Assembly (NCBI GenBank): GCA_025351675.1
Contig: JANXVK010000490.1
Coordinates: forward strand, 1-5,741
DNA: 5,741 bases
Reading direction: 5' to 3'
Source: Rhizobacter sp.
Lineage (GTDB): Bacteria; Pseudomonadota; Gammaproteobacteria; Burkholderiales; Burkholderiaceae_C
In this document: positions 1-5,741 of the stretch, piece by piece
Numbering within the stretch: the first letter of the stretch is position 1
Layout: each line of letters begins with the position of its first letter
Program-made: the position numbers and the translations under genes
The notes under the pieces: model-generated
The model's database searches: none
Told to the model about the DNA's origin: nothing
Seen by the model: only the letters and a program-made list of their open reading frames with translations

Positions 1-648
1 CCCGAACGCATCGGTCTCGTCGCCGTGCAGCAACGCGTTGGCTTCGGTCACATCGTTGGCGTCGGCCGCCGTGGCCTTGACGGTGTGCACCAGGCCCGAT
101 TCGGCGTCCACGCCGATGTGCGCCTTCATGCCGAGGTACCACTGATTGCCCTTCCTGGTTTGATGCATCTCGGGGTCACGCTCGCCCAATGCGTTCTTGG
201 TCGAACTGGGCGCGCCGATCAGCGTGGCATCGACCACCGTGCCAGCGCGCAGCGTCATGCCTTTGTCGCGCAGCAAGTCGTTGATCGACGCGAGCATCTG
301 ATCGGCCAGCTTGTGCTTCTGGAGCAGGTGGCGAAACCGCAGGATCGTGGTCTCGTCGGGCAACCTCCGGGTCCAGCCGTCCAGACCGGCGAACTCGCGG
401 TACAGCGGCACGTCGTGCAACGCCTCTTCCATCGCCGGGTCGCTCAGGCCGAACCACCGTTGAAGAAAGTGAATACGCAGCATGGTCTGCACCGCAAACG
501 GCGGGCGGCCGGTCTTGCCCTCGGGCGCGAACGGCGCAATCAACGCCACCAGCGCATCCCACGGCACGACACGATCCATCTCGTCGAGAAACTCGCGCTT
601 GCGCGTGCGCTTGGTTCCCAGGTTCAGGCCCAAGTGGATTTGCTTCAC
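1..648 (-). CDS. IS5-family DDE transposase, N-terminal 216 residues (runs off left edge)
   Basis: Transposase that cuts and joins the ends of its own IS element. The minus frame is open from a GTG at 646-648 to the window edge. The start was chosen because the equivalent codon in copy B is ATG. Residues about 15-86 form the IS5-type N-terminal domain (DUF772-like), with the recognisable stretches GKTGRPPFAVQTMLRIHFLQ (44-63), WFGLSDPAMEEALHDVPLYR (65-84) and RLPDETTILRFRHLL (95-109). The first catalytic aspartate is D140 in TVVDATLIGAPSS (137-149; codon at 229-231). The segment KGNQWYLGMKAHIGVDAESG follows. The frame leaves the window at DETDAFG, just before the expected DAGY motif that carries the second catalytic Asp. 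The catalytic Glu would lie further out. Nothing in the visible part is broken, so the gene may be intact. The family is certain; the exact IS name is unknown. Confidence 0.93.
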   Translation of the reverse strand, partial: MKQIHLGLNLGTKRTRKREFLDEMDRVVPWDALVALIAPFAPEGKTGRPPFAVQTMLRIHFLQRWFGLSDPAMEEALHDVPLYREFAGLDGWTRRLPDETTILRFRHLLQKHKLADQMLASINDLLRDKGMTLRAGTVVDATLIGAPSSTKNALGERDPEMHQTRKGNQWYLGMKAHIGVDAESGLVHTVKATAADANDVTEANALLHGDETDAFG

Positions 649-715
649 GGCCGTATCGTCTCAGCTTCGCGCGCCAGCGTGAAACACGGGTAGCGCAGAG
701 TTATGCAGACCATCT
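1..715 (-). mobile_element. IS5-family insertion sequence, copy A (right part; left end outside window)
   Basis: The transposase-coding end of an IS5-family element. It holds the first 216 codons of the transposase plus about 67 bases of leader out to the element end. The outer boundary is inferred by comparison with the second copy: similarity continues to 715 (2591 in copy B), then a 4-base word GTAG/CTAG (716-719 and 2592-2595), then the flanks diverge. Read on the minus strand the element would begin AGATGGTCTGCATAACTCTG. The adjacent 4 bases, CTAC on that strand, could be the target duplication, because IS5-group elements often duplicate a 4-base YTAR-like site. The opposite end is not in the window, so neither the terminal inverted repeat nor the duplication can be confirmed. 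Confidence 0.85.
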
Positions 716-719
716 GTAG
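391..719. repeat. Direct repeat unit 1 (end of IS copy A)
   Basis: Aligns without gaps to 2267-2595 in the same orientation. By hand I count about 32 differences over 329 positions, so about 90% identity. Together the two units bracket 720-2266 and could recombine to delete the lipoprotein gene. Confidence 0.9.
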
Positions 720-805
720 CTCGCCAACGCCAACTGCGAGAACAGCAGCGAGCAGACCACAAGGATCGCGGTCGTCAGACGGAAAAGGGCACGTTGGCGC
801 CGCAT
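701..805 (-). pseudogene. Signal peptide of a small secreted protein, truncated by IS copy A
   Basis: The minus frame from ATG (803-805) gives a textbook Sec signal peptide. A basic start MRRQRALFR is followed by a hydrophobic core (about residues 10-25, TTAILVVCSLLFSQL) and an A-L-A cleavage site at residues 26-28, with S29-Y30 as the start of the mature protein. Immediately after Y30 (codon 716-718) the reading frame enters the end of IS copy A, picks up four foreign residues (RWSA) and stops at TAA (701-703). The mature protein is therefore missing, presumably displaced to the far side of the IS or lost. No strong ribosome binding site is visible upstream. Residues 1-30 resemble signal peptides of small betaproteobacterial envelope proteins, sometimes linked to metal resistance, but the body of the protein is absent and no function can be assigned. 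The alternative is a chance signal-like ORF. The exact end at the IS boundary argues against that. Confidence 0.6.
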
Positions 806-1102
806 GGCGGCGGGTGTAGCGACCTGAGTTCGTCGCTGTACGGGCGCGCCGTCTCGATCGCCGTCGAGGCCGAGACTCAATCTCGTCACTTTATTGCTTG
901 GGTCTCGATGCATCTGAAGAGGACGCACCCTCTGCTCGGGCAAGGTCGAACGGTCCGTGAGCTGTGTTCGCACACGGTGCCGTTGCTATGGACTCACAAA
1001 AAATAATTGATGCGATTTCTGTTGGTGGTTGCCTGCCCGTCCCACAGACTATGGCCGCTGCGCAATTCGCAGTGAATCAGTTGTTCCAAGGAAGTACCTC
1101 TC
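806..1102. other. Intergenic spacer between the truncated secreted-protein gene and the lipoprotein gene
   Basis: No gene is recognised in these 297 bases, which separate two divergently oriented starts and so may hold promoters for both. An A/T-rich patch at 998-1010 is the only place that stands out. TTGCTA (983-988) and TAATTG (1004-1009) resemble -35 and -10 boxes, but their spacing of 15 bases is short, so this is only a weak promoter candidate. A short inverted repeat, CTGCG-CAATT-CGCAG (1058-1072), lies about 30 bases upstream of the lipoprotein start. Its half-site spacing does not match the LexA consensus. Confidence 0.4.
1088..1094 (+). promoter_or_regulatory. Ribosome binding site deciding the GTG start of the lipoprotein gene
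   Basis: AAGGAAG lies 8 bases upstream of the GTG at 1103. It supports that non-ATG start, which also gives a well-formed lipoprotein signal peptide. Confidence 0.7.
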
Positions 1103-1804
1103 GTGCACAAACATTTTGCTGTTGTTATCGGTCTTTCGCTCGGAGTAGTTTCACTCGCCGGCTGTGGAGGAGGTGGAAGCAGTGACGTGAACGGATCAAA
1201 TACGCAGGTCGTGGCTGACATCACCAGCGCCAACATCAACAGCTGGAGCGGTGGCACATCGGGTACCAACCGTTGGGTCGGTGCAGGCGCAAGTGCCCCC
1301 CAGATTGCGGTCTTCATCCCGACTCCGACAACTGCGACTGAGACTGACCTGGCCACGAAGGCGCGCGGTGCGATTGCCGCCCACAACTACAAACTTGCCG
1401 GCTCGGCTGTGTTTTCTGAAGTAAGTACGGCGCCGGCATCGGGCGGCTATTTCCGCGTGAGCTACATGACATCCTATGTGCCGCCGGGCTCGACGGACTA
1501 TGCGAGCTATTGCGCGAATGTCTCAACTGCGGCCTTCGCGCCCAATCCCGTCGGTCCGACCTCGCCGAGCGGGGTTCGGAACCAGACTGTGGCCTGGATA
1601 AATCTCGGCAACGGCCATTGCGATGTCACACAAGACATCGTCACCCACGAATTCGGTCACGCTCTGGGGTTGGGCAATCACTTTCAGGGCTTCGGTTATC
1701 CCGACGCGATCTCGACGGAGTTTTGGGATGTGCTGGCCACGCTCTATGCCAACCCCGTGCGAACACCCGCAGCGCAACTCGTTGTGCGTCGCGCTCCGGC
1801 CTGA
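1103..1804 (+). CDS. Lipoprotein with zincin-type HExxH motif (putative secreted metalloprotease)
   Basis: A 233-residue protein starting at GTG. Residues 1-20 form a short lipoprotein signal peptide (K3, hydrophobic core 5-19), with the lipobox LAGC at 18-21. C21 would be lipidated, followed by a Gly/Ser-rich linker (22-32). No Asp follows the Cys, which by the E. coli sorting rule favours the outer membrane. The zinc-binding stretch is THEFGHALGLGNHFQGFG (181-198): H182 and H186 as ligands, E183 as the general base and G189 at the usual metzincin position. The third ligand of the matrixin/metzincin pattern (HExxHxxGxxH) would fall on N192, while a His sits one residue later (H193). There is no Met after the motif, so the metzincin Met-turn is absent. 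C137 and C173 could form a disulfide. The C-terminal segment FWDVLATLYANPV is well formed. A role as a zinc protease acting at the cell surface is inferred; the substrate is unknown. The gene stands alone, with lower GC than the ATPase gene and IS ends on both sides, which suggests acquisition. Confidence 0.8.
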   Translation: MHKHFAVVIGLSLGVVSLAGCGGGGSSDVNGSNTQVVADITSANINSWSGGTSGTNRWVGAGASAPQIAVFIPTPTTATETDLATKARGAIAAHNYKLAGSAVFSEVSTAPASGGYFRVSYMTSYVPPGSTDYASYCANVSTAAFAPNPVGPTSPSGVRNQTVAWINLGNGHCDVTQDIVTHEFGHALGLGNHFQGFGYPDAISTEFWDVLATLYANPVRTPAAQLVVRRAPA

Positions 1805-1809
1805 CGACC

Positions 1810-1832
1810 CAGCCTGATCCCAGGTCAGGCTG
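1810..1832 (+). terminator. Hairpin just downstream of the lipoprotein gene (terminator-like, no T-run)
   Basis: A perfect 8-bp inverted repeat, CAGCCTGA (1810-1817) and TCAGGCTG (1825-1832), with a 7-base loop, starts 5 bases after the TGA stop. The position suits an mRNA 3' end. No T-tract follows on either strand, so it is at best a weak intrinsic terminator, or an mRNA-stabilising stem. Confidence 0.45.
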
Positions 1833-2265
1833 AACAAGCCGCTGGTTTCAATGATCTCGAACGGTCTGGTTGCGCAGTGCGCGATCGAGGGTGCGGATCC
1901 GCTCGATTTTGAGGCAAGGGCGGATGAACTCGCCCAGACGGTTGGGACCCGGCCTCTTCTTCGGTTGCAGACCTTTCCCGACTTGTCAGCATGTGCCCGC
2001 CGCGCGAGCTCCGAGCATGACGCCCTTCGCTTCAACGGCACTCTCAGTGTCACGCTTCCTGGCCATTGCCATGCTCGAGCTGAACTGCGTTGCTTGAGAA
2101 GCTGAGCCTGCGAAACCAGCCGCCTCCGCGCCGCGGTCTGCCAGCCACTTGGTGGCTGTCGCCACATTGATCGGCGACGCGGATTGCGACAACCAGCGCC
2201 AATGGGCACGCTCTCGGCATCGGTGCCAAGGCCTGTAGCGGACCGGCCGGCTATCTTGCCTGGTC
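1833..2265. other. Unassigned 433-base stretch between the lipoprotein gene and IS copy B
   Basis: No gene is recognised. Short frames are open on both strands, for example plus 1851-2105 (84 residues) and minus 1986-2192 (68 residues), but none shows a known motif, a convincing ribosome binding site or a family I can name. The long minus frame from copy B (2524 down to 1523) simply reads through this stretch and on into the antisense of the lipoprotein gene, so it is not a real protein. The stretch occupies the place where the rest of the copy B transposase should be. It is probably debris of another element or of a deleted region, joined to the IS fragment at about 2266. Confidence 0.4.
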
Positions 2266-2524
2266 CGAACTCGCGGTACGGCGGCACGTCATGCAAGGCC
2301 TCTTCCATTGCCGGACCGCTCAGGCCGAACCACTGCTGAAGGAAGTGGATGCGAAGCATGGTCTGCACTGCAAACGGCGGACGCCCGGTCTTGCCCTCGG
2401 GCGCGAACGGCGCAATCAACGCCACCAGCGCATCCCACAGCACGACACGATCCATCTCGTCGAGGAACTCGCGCTTGCGGCTGCGCTTGGTTCCCAGGTT
2501 CAGCCCCAGGTTGATCTGCTCCAT
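2266..2524 (-). pseudogene. IS5-family transposase, N-terminal fragment (about 86 residues)
   Basis: From ATG (2522-2524) the minus frame matches the copy A transposase through residue 86 (…REF), with scattered substitutions such as K2E, H5N, T15S, P29L, R64Q, D70G and L82P. At about 2266 it then runs into unrelated sequence. The frame stays open for 333 codons, to 1523, but everything after residue 86 is read-through of the unassigned stretch and then the antisense of the lipoprotein gene. The N-terminal domain remains; the DDE domain is gone. If expressed, it would be a nonfunctional chimera. Confidence 0.85.
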
Positions 2525-2591
2525 GGCCGTATCGTCTCAGCTTCGCGCGCCAACGTGAAGAACGGATAGCGCAGAGTTGTGCAGACTATCT
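2266..2591 (-). mobile_element. IS5-family insertion sequence, copy B (truncated remnant)
   Basis: This is the same transposase-start end as copy A, in the same orientation and without any length difference over about 330 bases. Similarity begins abruptly at 2266 and ends at about 2591, next to the 4-base word CTAG (2592-2595), a plausible IS5-type target site. Roughly two thirds of the element, including all catalytic residues and the other terminal repeat, are missing. It cannot move by itself. Confidence 0.85.
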
Positions 2592-2595
2592 CTAG
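2267..2595. repeat. Direct repeat unit 2 (end of IS copy B)
   Basis: Partner of the repeat at 391-719. The roughly 10% divergence means these are related isoforms that inserted separately or diverged long ago, not a recent duplication. Confidence 0.9.
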
Positions 2596-2624
2596 TGATC
2601 AAACGAATCGGTCTCATTTTGCCG

Positions 2625-2644
2625 CTGTGTGCACTGGCACACAG
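2625..2644. promoter_or_regulatory. Perfect inverted repeat upstream of the Crp/Fnr gene (possible operator)
   Basis: CTGTGTGC (2625-2632) and GCACACAG (2637-2644) are exact reverse complements separated by ACTG. The site lies 50 bases upstream of the Crp/Fnr start codon, in the short spacer between IS copy B and that gene. The half-sites TGTG…CACA recall Crp-type sites, but the spacing is 10 bases rather than the 8 of the E. coli CRP consensus. It may be an autoregulatory operator or a hairpin in the leader mRNA. No T-run follows, so a terminator is unlikely. Confidence 0.45.
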
Positions 2645-2683
2645 TCAGGCGGCGGCGCAACGCGCACAGTCGGCCACCACCGC

Positions 2684-2688
2684 AGGAG
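2684..2688 (+). promoter_or_regulatory. Ribosome binding site deciding the TTG start of the Crp/Fnr gene
   Basis: AGGAG lies 6 bases before the TTG at 2695. It marks that rare start codon as the likely original start and fits the expected N-terminus of the family (…SVENHLIARLP). Confidence 0.6.
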
Positions 2689-2694
2689 CGCCGT

Positions 2695-3310
2695 TTGGCC
2701 AGCGTCGAGAACCATCTGATCGCGCGCCTGCCGCGCGCCGAACGCCTGCGCCTGCTGGCGATCTGCGAACCCGTTGAGCTCGTGCTCGCCGACGTGATGT
2801 TCGAGCCGGGCCAGACGACGCGCCACGTGTGGTTCCCCACCGAAGGCTTCGTCTCGCTGATCACGCTGATCGACGGCAGCCCGGGGTTGGAGGTCGGCAT
2901 GGTCGGTCGCGAGGGCCTGCTGGGCGCGCACCTCGCATTGGGCGTCACGAGGGCGCCGTTGCGCGGTCTGGTGCAGGGCCGGGCAAGGCGTGGCGCATCA
3001 GCGCGGCGGCGTTTCGTGCCGAGCTGGCACGCAGCGCGCCGCTGCAGCGCGGCCTGAACCGCTACCTCTGCGGGTTGATGGTGCAGCTCGCGGCCGCCAC
3101 CGCCTGCCTGCGCCTCCACCAGATCCGCCCGCGTCCGGCGCGGCGGGCGCGCTGCAGCGCAGCGGGCTGATCGAATACCACCGCGGCGAGCTCCGGGTGC
3201 TCGACCGCGCCGGCCTCGAAGCCGCGGCCTGCGCTTGCTGTGCGGCCGACCGGCGCACCTACAATGAATTGGTCGACCGGCGACCGGCCCCGCCGCAGCA
3301 CGCTGGCTAG
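2695..3310 (+). pseudogene. Crp/Fnr-family transcriptional regulator, frameshifted and internally deleted
   Basis: Intact homologues are cytoplasmic regulators of roughly 235-240 residues, with an N-terminal cyclic-nucleotide-binding-like beta-barrel and a C-terminal helix-turn-helix. Three pieces in three frames rebuild one protein. Piece 1 (2695-2979) carries the barrel, with FEPGQTTRHVWFPTEGFVSL and GLEVGMVGREGLLG. Piece 2 (about 2979-3140) carries the end of the barrel and the dimerisation helix (GKAWRISAAAFRAEL … LMVQLAAATACLRLHQI). Piece 3 (about 3140-3307) carries the C-terminal end (AAGALQRSGLIEYHRGELRVLDRAG … NELVDR) and stops at TAG 3308-3310. The first break, near 2977-2983, fits loss of one C from a GGCCCGGG-like run. 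The second, at 3138-3145, loses about 35 codons, including the helix-turn-helix recognition helix. The TTG start has a strong AGGAG. The ATPase gene starts 18 bases after the TAG, so the pair was probably co-transcribed. As read, the gene cannot give a DNA-binding regulator. A sequencing error could explain the first break but not the second. Confidence 0.85.
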
Positions 3311-3328
3311 CAGAACCCGAGCGCACCT

Positions 3329-5741
3329 GTGCCCGACGACCCCTCGCTGCTGACCGCCGCCGCCATCGCGACCGCGCTCTCGACCGACACCACCACCGGC
3401 CTCGCCACGCCCGAAGCCGCACGTCGGCTGGCCGCCGACGGCCGCAACGAGCTCCGCGCAACAAAGCCACGCGCGGCCTGGCGGCGCCTGCTGGCGCAAT
3501 TCCATGACCCGCTCATCTACCTGCTGCTCGCCGCCGTGGCGATCGCGCTCGCCACCTGGGTGATCGAAGGCCGTGCCGGCTGGCCGGTGGATGCGATCGT
3601 GATCGCGATCGTCGTGCTCCTGAACGCGATCATCGGCCACGCACAGGAAACGAAAGCACTCGACATGGTGGCCGCGCTCACGCGCTTCACCGAGGCGGGC
3701 GCGTCGGTCGTGCGCGACGGCACGGTGCAGCGCGTCGCGAGCGCCGAACTCGTTCGTGGTGACCTGCTCGTGCTTGGCGAAGGGGATGCCGTCGCCGCCG
3801 ACGCGCGCCTCGTGCAGGCCAGCACGCTGCGCGTGCTCGAAGCCTCGCTGACCGGAGAAAGCGAGGCAGTGCTGAAGAGCCTCGACGCGCTCGCCGTGCC
3901 GGCGGCGCTCGGCGACCGCGTCAACATGGTGTTCAACGGCAGCGCGGTCGTGCACGGCCACGGCAGCGCGATCGTCACCGCCACCGGCATGGCGACCGAG
4001 ATGGGCCGCATCGCGCACCTGTTGGATGCGACCGTGCAGCGCCCGACGCCGCTGCAGCGCGAGGTCGCGCACCTCGGCCGCGTGCTGGGCGGCGCGGTCG
4101 TCGTGATCGCGGTAATCGTCGTCGCGACACTGCTGCTGGTGGCCGAGCGGCACAGCGCGGCGACCGTCGTCGAGGCGCTGTTGCTCGGCGTCTCGCTGGC
4201 GGTGGCTGCCGTGCCCGAAGGGTTGCCGGCGATCCTGTCGGTGGTGCTGGCGCTCGGCGTGCAGCGCATGGCCAAACGCCAAGCGCTGGTGAAGAACCTG
4301 TCGTCGGTCGAGACCTTGGGGTGCGCCTCGGTGATCGCCTCCGACAAGACCGGCACGCTGACCCGCGCCGAGATGACGATCGAGCGCATCGTCACCGCCT
4401 CCGGCACCACCCGCGTCACCGGCGCCGGTTACGTGCCCGAAGGCCGCGTCGAACACGACGGCGCCGCGCTCGCGGCCGGTGCGCTGCACGACGAGCAGCT
4501 CGCGGTGCTCGGCGGCGGCAGCGCAGCCGGCAACGCAGCGCTGCAGCAGGTCGACGGCGCCTGGACGATCCACGGCGATCCCACCGAAGCCGCGTTCCTC
4601 GTCGCCGAGCGCAAGCTGGGCGACGCGGCGCGCCGCGCAGCGCGCTTCGAGCGCATCGCCGAGGTGCCGTTCAGCGCGGAACGCAAGATGATGTCGGCGA
4701 TCGCGCACGATCACGAGCACGGCGGCAAGACGCTGTTGATCACAAAGGGCGCGCCCGATGTGCTGCTCGGCCACTGCACACGGGTGCGCTCCGGCGCGCA
4801 GGCGCTCGCGCTCGACGCGGCGATGCGCGCACGCATCACGCAGGACGTGGACGCACTCTCGGGCGCCGCACTGCGCACGCTGGCGGTCGCGTACCGGCCG
4901 CTGGCGAGCGGCGAAGACGCGCACGCCGGCGCGGCGCTTGAGCACGACCTGATCTACCTCGGCACCGTCGGCATCATCGACCCGCCGCGCGCCGAGGCGG
5001 CGATCGCGATCCGCGAGGCACGGCGCGCCGGCATCCGCGTCATCATGATCACCGGCGACCACCCGCGCACCGCGGCGCGCATCGCCACCGACCTCGGCAT
5101 CGTCGAGCCCGGCGCGCCGGCACTGACCGGGCTCGAGCTCGATGCGCTCGACGATGCCGCCTTCGCCGCGGCGCTGCGCACGACCTCGGTCTACGCCCGC
5201 GTCGCGCCGCAGCACAAGCTGCGCATCGTGCACGCGCTGCAGGCCGACGCCAACGTCGTCGCGATGACCGGCGACGGCGTCAACGACGCCCCCGCGCTGA
5301 AGGCCGCCGACATCGGCATCGCGATGGGCGTGACCGGCACCGAGGTCGCGAAGCAGGCGGCGCGGATGATCCTGATCGACGACAACTTCGCGACCATCGT
5401 CGACGCGGTGCGCGAAGGCCGGCACATCTTCGACAACATCGAGAAGTTCCTGCGTTACCTGCTGTCGTCGAACATGGGCGAGGTGCTGACCGTGTTCGTC
5501 GGCGTGGTCGGCGCCGGTGTGCTGGGCTTGAGCGGCTCGGGCGGTGCGATCGTCGCGCCGCTGCTGGCGACGCAGATCCTGTGGATCAATCTGGTGACCG
5601 ACCTCGGCCCCGCGCTCGCGATGGGCGTCGACCCGGCCAGCGACGACCTGATGGCGCGCCCGCCGCGCCGGCCCGATGCGCGCGTGGTCGATGCGCGCAT
5701 GGTCTCGGGCGTGCTGCAGATCGGCGCGGTGATGGCCGCAG
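3329..5741 (+). CDS. P2A-type (SERCA-like) cation-transporting P-type ATPase, first 804 residues (runs off right edge)
   Basis: Inner-membrane pump that uses ATP hydrolysis to export a divalent cation, most likely Ca2+ or Mn2+. The frame is open from GTG 3329 to the edge. The in-frame TAG at 3308-3310 leaves no earlier start, and no strong ribosome binding site is visible, so translational coupling to the upstream gene is possible. In order: cation-ATPase N-terminal domain (1-60), TM1 (61-79), TM2 (85-105), actuator loop with TGES (175-178), TM3 (254-272), TM4 with PEGLP (296-300), phosphorylation motif DKTGT with D339, nucleotide-binding domain with KGAPD (473-477), TGDHP (575-579), hinge TGDGVNDAP (647-655), TM5 with SSNMGE (713-718) and TM6 with NLVTD (754-758). 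All SERCA Ca2+-ligand positions in view are present: E297, N715, E718, N754, T757 and D758. TM6 continues LGPALAMG rather than the usual GLPALALG. About 80-110 residues (the remaining C-terminal membrane helices) lie outside the window. The ion specificity is inferred. Confidence 0.93.
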   Translation, partial: MPDDPSLLTAAAIATALSTDTTTGLATPEAARRLAADGRNELRATKPRAAWRRLLAQFHDPLIYLLLAAVAIALATWVIEGRAGWPVDAIVIAIVVLLNAIIGHAQETKALDMVAALTRFTEAGASVVRDGTVQRVASAELVRGDLLVLGEGDAVAADARLVQASTLRVLEASLTGESEAVLKSLDALAVPAALGDRVNMVFNGSAVVHGHGSAIVTATGMATEMGRIAHLLDATVQRPTPLQREVAHLGRVLGGAVVVIAVIVVATLLLVAERHSAATVVEALLLGVSLAVAAVPEGLPAILSVVLALGVQRMAKRQALVKNLSSVETLGCASVIASDKTGTLTRAEMTIERIVTASGTTRVTGAGYVPEGRVEHDGAALAAGALHDEQLAVLGGGSAAGNAALQQVDGAWTIHGDPTEAAFLVAERKLGDAARRAARFERIAEVPFSAERKMMSAIAHDHEHGGKTLLITKGAPDVLLGHCTRVRSGAQALALDAAMRARITQDVDALSGAALRTLAVAYRPLASGEDAHAGAALEHDLIYLGTVGIIDPPRAEAAIAIREARRAGIRVIMITGDHPRTAARIATDLGIVEPGAPALTGLELDALDDAAFAAALRTTSVYARVAPQHKLRIVHALQADANVVAMTGDGVNDAPALKAADIGIAMGVTGTEVAKQAARMILIDDNFATIVDAVREGRHIFDNIEKFLRYLLSSNMGEVLTVFVGVVGAGVLGLSGSGGAIVAPLLATQILWINLVTDLGPALAMGVDPASDDLMARPPRRPDARVVDARMVSGVLQIGAVMAA

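Noticed and set aside
25..693. A 222-codon plus-strand open frame opposite the copy A transposase
   Set aside because: It is antisense to a clear IS5-family transposase. A similar plus frame (2291-2569) recurs opposite copy B only because the DNA is repeated.
1058..1072. Possible LexA box (CTG…CAG) upstream of the lipoprotein gene
   Set aside because: The spacing is 9 bases rather than the 10 of the enterobacterial LexA consensus, and the flanks lack the AT-rich core.
1851..2105. An 84-codon plus-strand open frame in the unassigned stretch
   Set aside because: It has no recognisable family, no ribosome binding site and no supporting context. Competing frames on the other strand are equally open.
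1523..2265. Minus-strand extension of the copy B transposase to 333 codons
   Set aside because: After residue 86 the translation loses all similarity to the transposase and continues antisense through the lipoprotein gene, so it is read-through of a truncated gene.
2595..2777. A plus-strand GTG-started frame with a signal-peptide-like beginning (IKRIGLILPLCALAHSQAAA)
   Set aside because: It starts right at the IS boundary, has no ribosome binding site, is followed by low-complexity residues and overlaps the Crp/Fnr start. It could be a remnant of a secreted protein, but the evidence is too thin to call.
3062..5425. A 787-codon minus-strand open frame opposite the ATPase gene
   Set aside because: It is rich in Arg, Ala, Gly, Asp and His with no domain, and lies entirely antisense to a P-type ATPase with all motifs. 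Long antisense frames are common in very GC-rich genes.

Overview
The window looks like an accessory, rearranged stretch of a GC-rich chromosome. A betaproteobacterium (Burkholderiales-like) is my best guess. This is inference from base composition, the style of the IS5-family transposase and the type of lipoprotein and Crp/Fnr proteins. No rRNA, tRNA or other phylogenetic marker is present. By hand count, one 60-base line inside the lipoprotein gene (1201-1260) has 36 G+C and one inside the ATPase gene (3781-3840) has 46, so the two genes differ visibly in composition.

Left part (1-805): the right end of an IS5-family insertion sequence, with its transposase on the minus strand and running off the left edge. 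Its outer end lies at about position 715. There it interrupts a minus-strand gene for a small secreted protein, of which only the start codon and signal peptide remain (716-805). A roughly 300-base spacer follows.

Middle (1103-1832): one intact gene for a 233-residue lipoprotein with a zincin-type HExxH motif, probably a surface-anchored metalloprotease. It starts at a GTG behind a good ribosome binding site and is followed by a small hairpin. Next come about 430 bases in which I recognise nothing (1833-2265). These abut a truncated second copy of the IS5-family end (2266-2591), about 90% identical to the first copy and in the same orientation. The two IS ends are therefore direct repeats flanking the lipoprotein gene.

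Right part (2595-5741): a 20-bp near-palindrome lies upstream of a Crp/Fnr-family regulator gene. That gene is broken by a one-base frameshift and by an internal deletion that removes most of the DNA-binding helix-turn-helix. Eighteen bases after its stop begins a P2A (SERCA-like) cation-transporting P-type ATPase, open to the right edge, with 804 residues visible. Every Ca2+-ligand position visible in the window is conserved. The regulator and ATPase look like a former operon in which the regulator has decayed. I see no CRISPR array, no RNA gene and no convincing new multi-gene system. The points of most interest are the shifted third zinc ligand in the lipoprotein, the IS-truncated secreted protein, the decayed regulator in front of an intact pump, and the unassigned filler replacing two thirds of the second IS.
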